DNA from: Ruania suaedae
GTDB lineage: Bacteria > Actinomycetota > Actinomycetes > Actinomycetales > Beutenbergiaceae
Length of the DNA stretch: 64,000 nt
Assembly (NCBI RefSeq): GCF_021049265.1
Contig: NZ_CP088018.1
Span: 3,162,001 to 3,226,000, forward strand
Direction of reading: 5' to 3'
The translations under genes were made by a program, and so were the position numbers. A model generated the notes under the pieces. That model was not told the origin of the DNA. It searched no databases and saw nothing but the letters and a program-made list of their open reading frames with translations. Every line of letters starts with the position of its first letter. The stretch's first letter is position 1. This document shows, piece by piece, positions 52,200 to 62,129 of this stretch.

Positions 52200-52777
52200 C
52201 GGTTCGCCTCCTTCGTCGCCGAGCGCTTCCAGGGCCGCGGCGCGATCCCGGCAATAGCGATATCGGCATCGGTCGCCAGCGCATGCATCACCCGGCGCTC
52301 CTGGGAGAGGACGCTGGCGCGGGCCCTCTCCAGCGCGCCCGGCTGCGACACGTCCAGCACGTGCAGGTAGAGCATTCCGGTCAGGCGGTGCGCCTCCACG
52401 ACCAGGGTGCCCGGGACGAGAGAGGTCAGCTCCGCGGTCAGGGTGAGGACCAGATCGGACTCCGAACGCAGTTGCACCCGGATCACGGCCCCGCGCGGGT
52501 TCTGTCGCACCCGCAGCACCCGCACGGCCACCGCGATCGACGCGCGCACGATGTCAGCGAGCAGGCGCACGAGCAGAGCCACCGTCCCGATCACTGACCA
52601 TCGGCCTGCGAAACCGACCTTCGGCATCGGGAAGATCACCAACAACAGCGCGCTGACGACCAGGCCGGAGAGCACGTTCGCCGGTGTCACACCGCCCCAC
52701 AGCAGCACCCAGACGATCGTCATCCAGACGGCCATCGGCCACTGGCTGAGCCTCTCCCACTTCCCGGACGCGCTCAT
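52196..52777 (-). CDS. mnhE: Na+/H+ antiporter subunit E
   Basis: A 193-residue subunit (MnhE/MrpE) with an N-terminal hydrophobic pair (WMTIVWVLLWGGVTPANVLS) and the conserved cytoplasmic block LTAELTSLVPGTLVVEAHRL and LYLHVLDV. Overlaps its neighbours by 4 bases. Confidence 0.9.
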   Translation of the reverse strand: MSASGKWERLSQWPMAVWMTIVWVLLWGGVTPANVLSGLVVSALLLVIFPMPKVGFAGRWSVIGTVALLVRLLADIVRASIAVAVRVLRVRQNPRGAVIRVQLRSESDLVLTLTAELTSLVPGTLVVEAHRLTGMLYLHVLDVSQPGALERARASVLSQERRVMHALATDADIAIAGIAPRPWKRSATKEANR

Positions 52778-54348
52778 CGCTCGCCCCCACTGCCCGACGT
52801 GGCACCTTCAGCGGCATCGGAGTCCTGGGAGTCAGAGGACTCCCCCTCACCGCGGTCCCCGGTCACCAGCACGGCATCGATGTAGAGGGTCCGGGCGCGT
52901 AGGTCGCGTGCCGCCGCGTCGGTGTAGGCGTACAGCGGGCCGCCGACGAAGGCCAGCAGCACGCCCACCGACACCAGGGCAGCCGCCGGGCCGACCATGG
53001 CGCGCGGAGAGGTCGTCACCGGCAGCTCCTGCGGGGCCTCCTGCCAGAACGCCTTGTTCCAGGCCTTCACCACGGCGTAGAGCGTGAGCAACGAAGTACA
53101 GAGCCCGACGACGACCCCCGCCACCGCCAGCGCGCTGCCATCGGCGAGGCCCGCCTGGAGGAGACCGGCCTTGCCGAGGAAGCCGGACATCGGCGGGATG
53201 CCGGCAAGGTTCATCGACGCGACGAAGAAGAGGATGCCGAGCACCGGCGCAACCTTCGCGAGGGATCCGAGGCGCTCCAGGGAGGTGCTCCCGCCGCGGC
53301 GCTCGATCAGGCCCGCGATGAGGAACAAGGCGGTCTGGACGGTGATGTGGTGCGCGACGTAGAAGATCGCGGCGGACAACCCTGGCCCGCTGGCCAGTGA
53401 GATCCCGAAGATCATGTAGCCGATGTGGCTGACCAGCGTGAACGAGAGCAGGCGTTTGATGTCGTCCTGCGCCACGGCGCCGGCGATGCCCACCACCATC
53501 GTCAGCACCGCGGCCACCATCAGCACCTGGTCGAGGGCACCATCGACGAACAGGAGGGTCTGGGTGCGGATGATGGCGTAGACCCCGACCTTGGTGAGCA
53601 GGCCGGCGAACACCGCGGTCACCGGCGCGGGAGCGGTCGGGTAGGAGTCGGGCAGCCAGGCCGAGAGCGGGAAGAGCGCGGCCTTGATCGCGAACGCCAC
53701 CACCAGCATGATCTGCAGGACCGTCTGGAGCCCGGGGTCGACGTCCCGGAGCCGCTCGGAGAGCTGGGCGAGGTTGAGGGTACCCACCGCGGCGTAGATC
53801 AACGCGATGGCGACGAGGAAGATGATCGAGGACAGCAGCGAGACGACGACGTAGATCGCACCGGCGCGAATCCGCTCGGCCGTCCCCCCGAGGGTGAGCA
53901 GCACGAAGCTGGCCGCGAGCAGCACCTCGAAGCCGACGTAAAGATTGAACAGGTCACCGGAGAGGAAGGCCGTGGCCACACCGGCCGCCAGCACCAGGTA
54001 GGTGGGGTGATAGATCGCCACAGGGGCGCCGCGCTGCCCATCCGCGAGGCCCTGGGCGAGGGAGTACGCCAGCACGCCGAGCAGTACGACCGCCGAGACG
54101 ACGAGCATCAGCGCCGAGAGCCGGTCTGCCACCAAGCCGATCCCGACCGGCACCGCCCATCCGCCGACGTTCATGACCTGCGGGCCTTGGGTGTGGGTGA
54201 CGAAGATCAGCGCCACCGAGACCACCAGCACCGCCGTGATCGCGCTGACGGAGATGATGCCCTGGGCGCGGTTGTGCCGGGCGACCGCCAGGGCGAGCCC
54301 GGCCGCGACCATCGGGATCACGACCGGCAGTGCGACGAGCCAGCTCAT
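52774..54348 (-). CDS. mnhD: Na+/H+ antiporter subunit D
   Basis: A 524-residue subunit (MnhD/MrpD) homologous to the NuoM/NuoN-type proton-pumping subunits of complex I. Hallmarks: FNLYVGFEVLLAASFVLLTL with the conserved membrane Glu, and VGVYAIIRTQTLLFVD plus the Lys-containing DDIKRLLSFTLVSHIGYM. The C-terminal 25 residues are a disordered acidic tail. Confidence 0.95.
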   Translation of the reverse strand: MSWLVALPVVIPMVAAGLALAVARHNRAQGIISVSAITAVLVVSVALIFVTHTQGPQVMNVGGWAVPVGIGLVADRLSALMLVVSAVVLLGVLAYSLAQGLADGQRGAPVAIYHPTYLVLAAGVATAFLSGDLFNLYVGFEVLLAASFVLLTLGGTAERIRAGAIYVVVSLLSSIIFLVAIALIYAAVGTLNLAQLSERLRDVDPGLQTVLQIMLVVAFAIKAALFPLSAWLPDSYPTAPAPVTAVFAGLLTKVGVYAIIRTQTLLFVDGALDQVLMVAAVLTMVVGIAGAVAQDDIKRLLSFTLVSHIGYMIFGISLASGPGLSAAIFYVAHHITVQTALFLIAGLIERRGGSTSLERLGSLAKVAPVLGILFFVASMNLAGIPPMSGFLGKAGLLQAGLADGSALAVAGVVVGLCTSLLTLYAVVKAWNKAFWQEAPQELPVTTSPRAMVGPAAALVSVGVLLAFVGGPLYAYTDAAARDLRARTLYIDAVLVTGDRGEGESSDSQDSDAAEGATSGSGGER

Positions 54349-54890
54349 GGGCGCTCACCTCGATCGGTGCCCGCCGGACCGCCGTCGTCGGAGCGACCGG
54401 GCCCGCCCAGTCCGCCGGAGCCGGAGGTGTCCCGCTGCTCCTCGGTCTCGTCGCGAGCCTCGGCCGCCTCGGTGGCGAGGTCGGTCCCGACGTCGTCAGC
54501 GCGCGAGTCGAGCTCGGCGCGTGCCGCTCGCTGGGCCACGCGCCGGTCCTCCAGGTCGTCCTGGACCTCGTCGTGCCCGTGCAGCTGCCAGGACCGGTAG
54601 GCCATGGCGAGCACGAACGCCGTCAGGGCGAGGTTGATCACGATGGCGGTCAGCACCATGAACTGCGTCAGCGGGTCGCTCATGCGCTCGGGCTCGGTGG
54701 TACCGATCAGGGGCGGTCCACCGGCGGCGCCACCGGCGATGAGGAACAGCACGTTGACGCCGTTGCTGATCAGCGTCACGCCGATGACCACGCGGGAGAG
54801 GCTGCGTTCGAGCACCAGGTACACACCGGTGCCCACCAGTACCCCGACCACGACGACAAGCGCGAGGGAGGGAGTCATGTCGATGCTCAC
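54345..54890 (-). CDS. mnhC: Na+/H+ antiporter subunit C
   Basis: A 181-residue subunit (MnhC/MrpC, NuoK-like) with three hydrophobic helices ([40 protein letters not shown]). After the usual 110 residues it carries a long charged C-terminal tail of about 65 residues. GTG at 54890 overlaps the mrpA stop; ATG at 54878 is an alternative. Confidence 0.9.
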   Translation of the reverse strand: MSIDMTPSLALVVVVGVLVGTGVYLVLERSLSRVVIGVTLISNGVNVLFLIAGGAAGGPPLIGTTEPERMSDPLTQFMVLTAIVINLALTAFVLAMAYRSWQLHGHDEVQDDLEDRRVAQRAARAELDSRADDVGTDLATEAAEARDETEEQRDTSGSGGLGGPGRSDDGGPAGTDRGERP

Positions 54891-57805
54891 GCACGGCCTC
54901 CTTCGCTCGGGACGGGATCGGCGTCGTCGGTGGTGGCGCGGGGCGAGTCGTGTGCGATGTCCGGCTGGACGGCCCCGGAGGCCTCACCCTGACGGTCGAT
55001 CTCGGATCCGAGGGATCGCAGCACATCCAGCATCAGGCCCACCACCAGCAGGAAGACGCCGATGTCGAAGAACAGGGAGGTCACCAGATGCAGTTCGCCG
55101 AGGATCCCCAGATCGAGGTCGATCGCCACCGACTGCAGGACCGTGCCGCCGAAGAACAGCGGAACGGCCCCCACCCCGGCGGACAGGAACAGTCCCGACC
55201 CCAGCAGCAGCCCGGGCAGGATCGGGGCGGCCTCGCCGAGCTCGTACCGGCCCCCGGCGAGGTAGCGCACCGTGAGCGCGACGCCGACGACCAGACCGGC
55301 CACGAAGCCGCCACCGGGGGCGTTGTGACCGGAGAGCAGGAGGAAGACCGCGAAGAGCAGCATGGTGTGGAAGAGCAACCGGGTCGCCACCTCGAGGATG
55401 ACCGACCGGCGGGCGAGTGGGATCGCGGCCCCCGCAGGCAGCCAGGTGCGCGAGCGCTGCCCGGGGTCACCGTTCACGCGAGCGGTGGGCAGGCTCGGAC
55501 GGCGGTCACGGATGCGATCCACCTGGCCGGAGCGGGCACGGACGAAGACCAGCGAGGCCACACCGGTGGCAGCGGCGAGCAGCACGGCGATCTCGCCCAT
55601 GGTGTCCCACGCGCGGGTGTCGACCAGGGCGACATTGACGATGTTGCGTCCGTAGCCGTACTCGTACACCTCGTCCGGGAACAGCACGGAGACCGGATCC
55701 ACCGTGCGAACGTTCGGGATGATGAGCGCCAGCGCCATCGTCATGATCGCTACACCCGCGGCGAGTACCGCGCGCCACCAGCGGCTGCGTTTGAGGGGCC
55801 GGTTGGAGAAGTAGGCGGGCAGACGTCGCAGCACCAGGATGAACACCACCAGCGCGATCGTCTCCACCAGCGCCTGCGTCAGCGCCAGGTCCGGCGCCCC
55901 GTGCAGCGCGAACAAGACCACCACCCCGTACCCGGTGATCCCCATCAGCACGACGGCCTTGAGGCGGCGCCGGGCGCGAGCGGTCAGGATCGCACCGAGC
56001 ACGATGACCCCGGCCAGCAAGGCCTGGGCGGGAACGTCGAACGCTCGGACCGGGCCGATACCGGCGCCGGACCCGATCAGCGCGATCGAGACGGCACCGA
56101 CAGTGACAAGCAGGATCGTGCCCAGGTAGACCGGTAGGGAACCACGCTGAGTGTAGGAGGTGACGGCCACGGCGCCCCGGTCCAGGCGACGCATCATGGT
56201 CCGGTAGAGCCGGTCGGAGTCGGGAGCCAGGGACACGGCCCCCTGGAGTCGCTCCACCGGGTGGCGCGCCGCGAACAGGCCGGCACCGGCGGCGATCACG
56301 ACAATCGTGAGCAGCAGCGCCGGCCCGATCCCTCCCCAGAGCGTGAGGTGCCCCGGCTCCCCGGCCGGGTAGGTGCCGGCGTAGCGCTCGAACAGCCGCT
56401 CCCCGAGGCCGGGCACCAACCCGGTGGCGAGCCCCAGGACGGCCAGCACCACGCCGGGCACGAACAGTCCGGGCGCCTCGCGGTCGAGCCTGGTCTCCTC
56501 CACCCCGGGCTTGCGCGCGAAGGCGCCCCACAGGAAACGCATGCCGTAGGCGAAGGTCAGGACGGACCCGGCCACGACGACGGCGAGCACGGCGATCTCG
56601 TGCGCTCCGACGTCGTGGGTGAGTGCTTCGAGCACGGCCTCCTTGCCGACGTAGCCGGCGAACGGCGGCAACCCGACCATCGAGAAGGTGGCGAGGAAAC
56701 CGGGCACGGCCGCCCAGCGCAGGTTGCGACCGAGGCCGGAGAGGTGGCGCAGGTCGCGCGTGCCGGCGGCGGCGTCGATGACACCGACGGTGAGGAACAG
56801 GGCGGCCTTGAACATCGCGTGCGCGCCGATGAGGGCCAGGCCGGCGAGTGCGACCGCCTGGTGGGGCTGCCCGACGAGCAGGATGAGGAAGCCGAGCTGG
56901 CTGACCGTGCCGAAGGCGAGCAGCAGCTTGAGGTCGTGCTGCTTGAGGGAGCGGTAGCCGCCGATGAGCATCGTGACCGAGCCGCTGACCAGGATGATCC
57001 AGCGCCAGGCGTCCAGCTCGGCGAACCCGGGGGCCAGGCGCGCGACGAGATAGACGCCGGCCTTGACCATGGCGGCGGCGTGCAGGTACGCGCTGACCGG
57101 GGTGGGGGCAGCCATCGCGCCGGGCAGCCAGAAGTGGAACGGCACCAGCGCGGACTTGCTCAGTGCCCCGACGAGGATGCACACGATCGCCACGGCGACG
57201 GCGGTGCCCGCGGGAGGCGCGCCGACGAGCTCGGACAGGGAGAACGAGCCGCCGGGCACGGCCCCGAGCACGAGGAAGCCGGCGAGCATCGCCAGACCCC
57301 CGAAGGTCGTCACCACGATCGCCTGCATCCCGGCGCGGCGGGAGCCCTTGCGGGTGAAGTAGTGCCCGATGAGGAGGTAGGAGAAGACCGTGGTCAGCTC
57401 CCAGAAGGTGTACAGCGCCAGGGTGTTGTCGGTGGTCACCAGGCCCAGCATCGAACCGGCGAAGGCGAGAAAGATCCCGGAGAAACGCCCCAGGAACTTC
57501 GCCCCGGAGGCGAAGTACCAGGCGCAGTAGACCAGCGCCAGGGCGCCGATGCCGCCGACGAGCAACACCATCAGCCAGGCCAGGCCGTCGAGCCGGAACG
57601 TCAGGTGCATGTTCAGCGAGCCCACCCACGCCACGCTCTGCAGCGGTACCTCACCGGCGAGCACATCGCCGAGGCGGATCAGCGCCCAGATCGCCGCGGA
57701 CCCGGGCACCAGCGCCAGCGGTAGGAAGGCCCGCCGGCCGAAGCGGGAGACCAACGCCGGGGCAGCGAGAGCCGCCACGAGGTGCAGGGCGATCAGCTGC
57801 AGCAC
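54887..57805 (-). CDS. mnhA: Na+/H+ antiporter subunit A fused to subunit B
   Basis: A 972-residue protein. The N-terminal roughly 700 residues are MrpA (NuoL-like), with [40 protein letters not shown] and [15 protein letters not shown]-type blocks. The C-terminal region ([20 protein letters not shown] and [20 protein letters not shown]) is MrpB. GTG at 57805 is the start, with GGGAG upstream. The operon therefore has six genes for seven subunits and should provide Na+ and pH homeostasis. The 172 bases upstream (57806-57977) must hold the promoter; I see no clear -10/-35. Confidence 0.93.
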   Translation of the reverse strand: MLQLIALHLVAALAAPALVSRFGRRAFLPLALVPGSAAIWALIRLGDVLAGEVPLQSVAWVGSLNMHLTFRLDGLAWLMVLLVGGIGALALVYCAWYFASGAKFLGRFSGIFLAFAGSMLGLVTTDNTLALYTFWELTTVFSYLLIGHYFTRKGSRRAGMQAIVVTTFGGLAMLAGFLVLGAVPGGSFSLSELVGAPPAGTAVAVAIVCILVGALSKSALVPFHFWLPGAMAAPTPVSAYLHAAAMVKAGVYLVARLAPGFAELDAWRWIILVSGSVTMLIGGYRSLKQHDLKLLLAFGTVSQLGFLILLVGQPHQAVALAGLALIGAHAMFKAALFLTVGVIDAAAGTRDLRHLSGLGRNLRWAAVPGFLATFSMVGLPPFAGYVGKEAVLEALTHDVGAHEIAVLAVVVAGSVLTFAYGMRFLWGAFARKPGVEETRLDREAPGLFVPGVVLAVLGLATGLVPGLGERLFERYAGTYPAGEPGHLTLWGGIGPALLLTIVVIAAGAGLFAARHPVERLQGAVSLAPDSDRLYRTMMRRLDRGAVAVTSYTQRGSLPVYLGTILLVTVGAVSIALIGSGAGIGPVRAFDVPAQALLAGVIVLGAILTARARRRLKAVVLMGITGYGVVVLFALHGAPDLALTQALVETIALVVFILVLRRLPAYFSNRPLKRSRWWRAVLAAGVAIMTMALALIIPNVRTVDPVSVLFPDEVYEYGYGRNIVNVALVDTRAWDTMGEIAVLLAAATGVASLVFVRARSGQVDRIRDRRPSLPTARVNGDPGQRSRTWLPAGAAIPLARRSVILEVATRLLFHTMLLFAVFLLLSGHNAPGGGFVAGLVVGVALTVRYLAGGRYELGEAAPILPGLLLGSGLFLSAGVGAVPLFFGGTVLQSVAIDLDLGILGELHLVTSLFFDIGVFLLVVGLMLDVLRSLGSEIDRQGEASGAVQPDIAHDSPRATTDDADPVPSEGGRA

Positions 57806-57977
57806 GTCGGCTCCCGGTCAGTCGGCGTGGTCAGGGCGGGTGGTGCTCGGGTGTGCGGTTGTGAAGGTGTTGGACACGTGGGTATTCGGGTGCGCGGCAT
57901 CGCCGGCCCGAACGCCGGAGTGGACAACGCGGTTCCAGTATCTTATCAACTGTGGCCGGGCGACCCGCCCGGGCCGG

Positions 57978-59009
57978 TCACAGCCGCACGAGGAACTGGT
58001 CGTCGTCGGTGACCTCACCGTCGGTGGCGGCCTGCAGCGCACGTGCTCCCGCCTCGATCCGAGCACGAGCGTCCTCACGCTGGTCCAGTACCACCTGTCC
58101 CACCCTGCCCTGCTGCAGTGCCACCGGATCGGCCGGGTACCACCGCAGCGCGTACGTCAGGGTCCCGCCGGCGGCCCAGTCCAGGCCGGCGAGCACCAGC
58201 GGGACCGCCGCCTCGGCCTCCACCGAGACGCCGATGGATCCGCCGTCGGGATAGTGGTAGACGGCGCCGTAGGCCTCGGTGACCTGCGGCTGGGCGAGGG
58301 TGTGGGCATCGAAGGCGTCCGCCTCGGCGTGCAGCCACGCCCGCTCGGCCTCGTCCAGCTCCCGCACGCCGTCGACCCCTGCTCGCCGAACGCTGAGTTG
58401 TTCGGCGTTCGAGGCGCGATCCGCCGAGGAACTCGGCGTTCGTGGCCGGTCGGGTTCGGCGAGGAGGCGCACCCCTGGCAGGGCGGGAGTCAGCACGTGC
58501 ACCAGCGCGTCCGGGTGCAACCACACCGGCGCGTGCACGACCAGGTCCACCCCCGCCGTCGGGCCGGGCTCGAGCACGTATCCGGTGGAGGTGCGCACCA
58601 CGCCGGCCAGGCGGCGGCCCATCGCGCACAGCACGTCGACGGCGGCCCGCTCCATCCCCTCCACGCTCCCCTGCGCGAATGCCGCCAGCAGGCCGCCGAC
58701 GGCCTGCAGCTCCTCCGGCACGGGTCCGCCGCGCTCGGCCGGGCAGGTCAGGAGATAGGCGTGCTCGGCCCAGACCGGCAACGCCAGCTCGGACCGGTCG
58801 GCGGCCGTGAGCAGGAACGGTCCGGCGAGGTAGGTCTCCTCCTCGAGCTCGAGCACCTCGCGGGTGACCCAGTGCGCCTGCGGGTAGCGCGAGAGGGCGA
58901 GCGCCTCCACCTCCTCGGCCGTGACGTCGTCGGGAAGGGCCAGCACGTGACGGCTGAGGGCCGCGGGGAGGTCGAGCGGTGCTGCGCCCGGGTCGGCAGC
59001 GCCGGTCAT
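57978..59009 (-). CDS. Hypothetical protein between mrp operon and dcd
   Basis: A 343-residue soluble protein that I do not recognise. It has an N-terminal alpha/beta region (EEVEALALSRYPQAHWVTRE, YLAGPFLLTAADRSELALPV) and a C-terminal region of similar pattern (YGAVYHYPDGGSIGVSVEA), suggesting two related halves. A low-complexity insertion in the middle (SSSADRASNAEQLSV) is encoded by an inverted-repeat element. It starts 6 bases after the dcd stop on the same strand and may be co-transcribed with it. Confidence 0.7.
   Translation of the reverse strand: MTGAADPGAAPLDLPAALSRHVLALPDDVTAEEVEALALSRYPQAHWVTREVLELEEETYLAGPFLLTAADRSELALPVWAEHAYLLTCPAERGGPVPEELQAVGGLLAAFAQGSVEGMERAAVDVLCAMGRRLAGVVRTSTGYVLEPGPTAGVDLVVHAPVWLHPDALVHVLTPALPGVRLLAEPDRPRTPSSSADRASNAEQLSVRRAGVDGVRELDEAERAWLHAEADAFDAHTLAQPQVTEAYGAVYHYPDGGSIGVSVEAEAAVPLVLAGLDWAAGGTLTYALRWYPADPVALQQGRVGQVVLDQREDARARIEAGARALQAATDGEVTDDDQFLVRL
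58384..58407. repeat. Inverted repeat inside the hypothetical gene
   Basis: CGCCGAAC-N8-GTTCGGCG is a perfect 8-base inverted repeat. The related arms GGCGTTCG and CGGCGTTCG recur within the next 35 bases. It encodes the low-complexity insert of the host protein and looks like a small palindromic element captured in frame. Confidence 0.5.
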
Positions 59010-59015
59010 GGCGAC

Positions 59016-59597
59016 CTAGCCCTCCACCCGGGTGCGATGGAAGCCCTGGTGGGAGCGGGACGCCGTCGGGCCCCGTTGGCCCTGATAGCGCGAGCCCTGC
59101 GCACCGGAGCCGTAGGGGTGCTCGGCCGGGCTGGTGAGTCGGAAGTAGCAGAGCTGGCCGATCTTCATCCCCGGCCACAAGGTGATCGGCAGGGTGGCCA
59201 CGTTCGACAGCTCCAGCGTGACGTGCCCGGAGAAGCCGGGGTCGATGAACCCCGCGGTGGAGTGGGTGAGCAGGCCGAGCCGGCCGAGGCTGGACTTGCC
59301 CTCCAGGCGCGCGGCGATGTCGTCGGGCAGGGTGATGAGCTCGTAGGTGGAGCCGAGCACGAACTCGCCGGGATGCAGCACGAAGGGCTCGTCCGGGTCG
59401 ACCTCCACCAGGCGGGTCAGATCCGGCTGGTCGGCCGCCGGGTCGATCACCGGGTACTTGTGGTTGTCGAAGAGCCGGAAGTAGCGGTCCAGCCGGACGT
59501 CCACGCTGGAGGGCTGGATCATGGCGGCGTCGAACGGGTCCAGGCCCACGCGGCCGGAGGTCAGCTCGGCCCGGATGTCGCGGTCGGAGAGCAGCAC
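59016..59597 (-). CDS. dcd: dCTP deaminase
   Basis: A 193-residue enzyme of the dCTP deaminase/dUTPase family that supplies dUMP or dUTP for thymidylate synthesis. The active-site block [20 protein letters not shown] carries the catalytic Glu-region and the trimer-forming fold; [17 protein letters not shown] and [10 protein letters not shown] are typical. Some actinobacterial members are bifunctional (deaminase plus dUTPase). GTG at 59597 gives the usual MLLSDRDIR start; no clear ribosome-binding site. Confidence 0.93.
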   Translation of the reverse strand: MLLSDRDIRAELTSGRVGLDPFDAAMIQPSSVDVRLDRYFRLFDNHKYPVIDPAADQPDLTRLVEVDPDEPFVLHPGEFVLGSTYELITLPDDIAARLEGKSSLGRLGLLTHSTAGFIDPGFSGHVTLELSNVATLPITLWPGMKIGQLCYFRLTSPAEHPYGSGAQGSRYQGQRGPTASRSHQGFHRTRVEG

Positions 59598-59693
59598 GCT
59601 GGCCACGGTAGCCGAGACGAGCCACCGGTGTGCCCCGCCATCCACGAGATTGGGTATGCTGGTCCGACGCAGCAGCCCAAGGGGGCCGCTCGT

Positions 59694-59764
59694 GCGGGTG
59701 TAGTTCAATGGTAGAACTTCAGCTTCCCAAGCTGATAGCGCGGGTTCGATTCCCGTCACCCGCT
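59694..59764 (+). tRNA. tRNA-Gly (anticodon CCC)
   Basis: A 71-base cloverleaf: acceptor GCGGGTG pairs with CACCCGC (discriminator T), D stem GTTC/GAAC, anticodon stem TCAGC/GCTGA with loop TTCCCAA (anticodon CCC at 59726-59728), and T loop TTCGATT. The CCA end is not encoded. Confidence 0.95.
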
Positions 59765-59770
59765 CCCGTT

Positions 59771-59809
59771 GGAGATGGCCGCCTCGACCTCGTCGAGGCG
59801 GCCATCTCC
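59771..59809. terminator. 18-base-pair hairpin after tRNA-Gly
   Basis: A perfect 18-base stem (GGAGATGGCCGCCTCGAC and its complement) with a CTC loop. It lies 6 bases after the tRNA and 11 bases beyond the stop of the convergent VOC gene, so it can terminate both. No U-tract. Confidence 0.75.
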
Positions 59810-59820
59810 GCGTGCAGGGT

Positions 59821-60225
59821 CTATCCGGCGGCATTCACCAGCCACCGGATGCCGAACGGGTCGATCAGCATCCCGAACACGTCGCCCCATGGGGCGGGCA
59901 CGAACGGCTCCACCACGGTGCCCCCGGCACTGAGCCCGTCGAAGTAGCCACGCATCTCCTCGACGTCGTCGCCGCTGAGGGAGATGTGCACGTTGGTGCC
60001 CACCTGGTACTCCATCTGGGCGGGGACGTCGGCGGCCATCAGCGTCATGCCGCCGGGGGTCTGCAGCATCGAGTGCATCACCTGCTCGGACTCGGCCGGA
60101 TCCTCGTTCATGCCGAACTCCCCGAACGTGCTGACGGTGGGGGTGCCGCCGAGGACGGAGGCGTAGAACTCCATCGCCTCGCGCGCCTGGCCGCGGAAGT
60201 TGAGATACGGGTTGAGTACGGTCAT
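59821..60225 (-). CDS. PhnB-like VOC family protein
   Basis: A 134-residue vicinal-oxygen-chelate protein of the PhnB/3-demethylubiquinone-methyltransferase-like group. Typical blocks: [48 protein letters not shown] and [10 protein letters not shown]. Function unknown; members are thought to act as small-molecule-binding or resistance proteins. AGGAGG lies upstream of ATG 60225. Confidence 0.88.
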   Translation of the reverse strand: MTVLNPYLNFRGQAREAMEFYASVLGGTPTVSTFGEFGMNEDPAESEQVMHSMLQTPGGMTLMAADVPAQMEYQVGTNVHISLSGDDVEEMRGYFDGLSAGGTVVEPFVPAPWGDVFGMLIDPFGIRWLVNAAG

Positions 60226-60316
60226 CACAGGGCCTTCCTCCTGGGGATGGCCTCTGATCGTCCCACCGCCCGCCGGTTCGCGCGGCGGAACCGGCCCACC
60301 GACAGAGAAGGCACCG

Positions 60317-61198
60317 ATGCCCCGCACCCTCGCTCCCGGCCAGCGTTGCCGGATCCACACCCTCGACGTCGCCACCGGAAGCACGCGGCTCGTGCACGAG
60401 TCCAGCGACGTCCTCTACGAGGCGCCGAACTGGAGCGGCACCGACCTGATCGTCAACGGCGACGGGTTGCTCTTCCGCCTACCCGCCGACGGGTCGGGCG
60501 AGCCCCGACCAATCGACCTCCCCGGCCTGCCGCCGCTGAACAACGACCACCTGCTCGACCCCGACGGCGTGCACGTAGTCCTCTCCGCCGACGACGGTCA
60601 CGTCTACCGCGCCCCGCTGGCCGGTGGCGAGGCCGTGCGGATCACCGCCGATGACGGCATGCTGCATTTCCTGCACGGCGTCAGCCCCGACGGCGCGACG
60701 CTCGCCTATGTCGGAGTGGTCACCGAGCCCGGCGGCAGCTGGCGGGCACCGAACCTGTTCACGATTCCCGCCGCGGGCGGGGCGAGCAACCAGCTCACCG
60801 ACGACGACCACCCCGACGACGGGGCCGAGTTCTCCCCGGACGGCACCTGGCTCTACTTCAACACCGAGCGCCCGATCGACGGTCCGGCGCGTGCGGCCGG
60901 GCATGCCCAGCTCGCGCGGATGCGGCCCGATGGTTCGGCCGCGGAGCAGCTCACCCACGACGAGCGGGTGAACTGGTTCCCCCACCCCTCCCCCGACGGC
61001 GCCCGGCTGGCCTATGTCTCCTTCCCACCCGGGACCGTGGGGCACCCGGCCGACCGGGACGTCATCCTGCGCACGTGCGGGCCGCGCGGGGAGGATGTGC
61101 GCGACCTGGTCCGGCTCATCGGCGGGCAGGGGACGATGAATGTGCCGAGCTGGTCGGCCGACAGCCGGCGGATCGCGTTCGTGGACTACCCGGTCTGA
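60317..61198 (+). CDS. TolB-like beta-propeller (PD40) protein
   Basis: A 293-residue beta-propeller with repeated PD40-type blocks: HGVSPDGATLAYVG, AEFSPDGTWLYFN, PHPSPDGARLAYVS and PSWSADSRRIAFVDY. It has no signal peptide, unlike periplasmic TolB, so it is probably cytoplasmic. Function unknown. It is divergent from the VOC gene and ends just before an 18-base-pair hairpin. Confidence 0.8.
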   Translation: MPRTLAPGQRCRIHTLDVATGSTRLVHESSDVLYEAPNWSGTDLIVNGDGLLFRLPADGSGEPRPIDLPGLPPLNNDHLLDPDGVHVVLSADDGHVYRAPLAGGEAVRITADDGMLHFLHGVSPDGATLAYVGVVTEPGGSWRAPNLFTIPAAGGASNQLTDDDHPDDGAEFSPDGTWLYFNTERPIDGPARAAGHAQLARMRPDGSAAEQLTHDERVNWFPHPSPDGARLAYVSFPPGTVGHPADRDVILRTCGPRGEDVRDLVRLIGGQGTMNVPSWSADSRRIAFVDYPV

Positions 61199-61202
61199 GC
61201 CC

Positions 61203-61249
61203 TTGTGGTGTGGATCCGGTGCACCACGTGAACCGGATCCACACCACAA
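61203..61249. terminator. 18-base-pair hairpin between PD40 and GntR genes
   Basis: TTGTGGTGTGGATCCGGT and its exact complement enclose an 11-base loop. It lies 4 bases after the PD40 stop and 32 bases from the end of the convergent GntR gene; probably a bidirectional terminator. Confidence 0.75.
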
Positions 61250-61281
61250 ACGAGCGGCGACCCGCGGACCCCGCCGAACGT

Positions 61282-62028
61282 CTACTGCGAACGCTTGTCC
61301 GTCGGCAGCCGGCGCCGCTGCCAGGAGCCGAGGATGTGCTCGCGCATGGCTGCGCGGGCACCCTCGCGATCACCGGCGTCGATCGCATCCACGACGGCTT
61401 GGTGCTCGGCGAGGGTCAGTTCGAACGCACGCGTCGGATCCTGCCCCAGATAGCGGTCGCTGTGCACGGCGTGCAGGATCAGCGCCCGGGCGATGTTGGC
61501 GGCCAGGGCGTTGTCGGCGAGATCCATGACGGCGAGGTGGAACTCCACGTCCGCCTCTCGGAACACGCTGGACTCATCGACCGCACCCGCCATGCGGTCC
61601 ATGCGCTCGCGGAGCACCAGGCGGGCACGGTCGTCCACCGACGCGGCAGCGTCGCCGGCCATCTCCGCCTCGAGCGCACCACGCACCACGCTGAGATCGT
61701 CCAGGATCCCGAGCGTGCGGTCGTTCTCGATCATCGTGGAGAGGACGAGCGGGTCGAGCACGTTCCAGCTGGTGATCGGTTGAACGTGCGTGCCGCGCCC
61801 CTGGGCGACGGTGATCATGCCCTTCTCCTGCAGCCGCTTCATCGTCTCGCGGATCACCGTCCGGCTGACCCCGAATTCGCTGGTGAGCTCGGCCTCGGTC
61901 GGCAGCACCTGCCCCGCGGCGTACTCCCCCGTGACGATCGCCTGGACGAACTCCCGGAGCACCGTGGCACCGATGCGCTCGATGGGACGTCTGGCTCGCG
62001 CGGGCGCCGTCGGCTCTGAGTGGGGCAT
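61282..62028 (-). CDS. GntR family regulator, FCD (FadR) subfamily
   Basis: A 248-residue regulator. The winged helix is at residues 20-85 (TVLREFVQAIVTGEYAAGQV, TEAELTSEFGVSRTVIRETM) and the FCD effector domain follows (VVRGALEAEMAGDAAASVDD, READVEFHLAVMDLADN, HAVHSDRYLGQ, TLAEHQAVVDAIDAGDREGA). Asp and His residues at those places form the metal/ligand site of FCD proteins. It is divergent from an enolase-superfamily gene and probably represses it in response to a sugar acid. Confidence 0.9.
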   Translation of the reverse strand: MPHSEPTAPARARRPIERIGATVLREFVQAIVTGEYAAGQVLPTEAELTSEFGVSRTVIRETMKRLQEKGMITVAQGRGTHVQPITSWNVLDPLVLSTMIENDRTLGILDDLSVVRGALEAEMAGDAAASVDDRARLVLRERMDRMAGAVDESSVFREADVEFHLAVMDLADNALAANIARALILHAVHSDRYLGQDPTRAFELTLAEHQAVVDAIDAGDREGARAAMREHILGSWQRRRLPTDKRSQ

Positions 62029-62065
62029 GGGGCCAATCTATTGATCGGATGCGCGCACGCACAGC

Positions 62066-62093
62066 CGGACACGCCAAACAGCAGACATATGAT
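62066..62093 (+). promoter_or_regulatory. Promoter and operator of the enolase-superfamily operon
   Basis: TATGAT (62088-62093) is a good -10 and CGGACA (62066-62071) a weak -35, 16 bases apart. CATA-N5-TATG (62086-62098) overlaps the -10 and is a candidate site for the divergent GntR/FCD repressor. Confidence 0.5.
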
Positions 62094-62129
62094 GTATGGT
62101 GTTCGGAACGATCTCACCTCGAGGATGAT

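Noticed and set aside
55506-57724. Long open frames inside mrpA in other frames and on the plus strand (for example 56261-57724)
   Set aside because: mrpA is a clear MrpA/B with membrane segments in the correct frame; the alternatives are arginine-, glycine- or histidine-rich and lack motifs.
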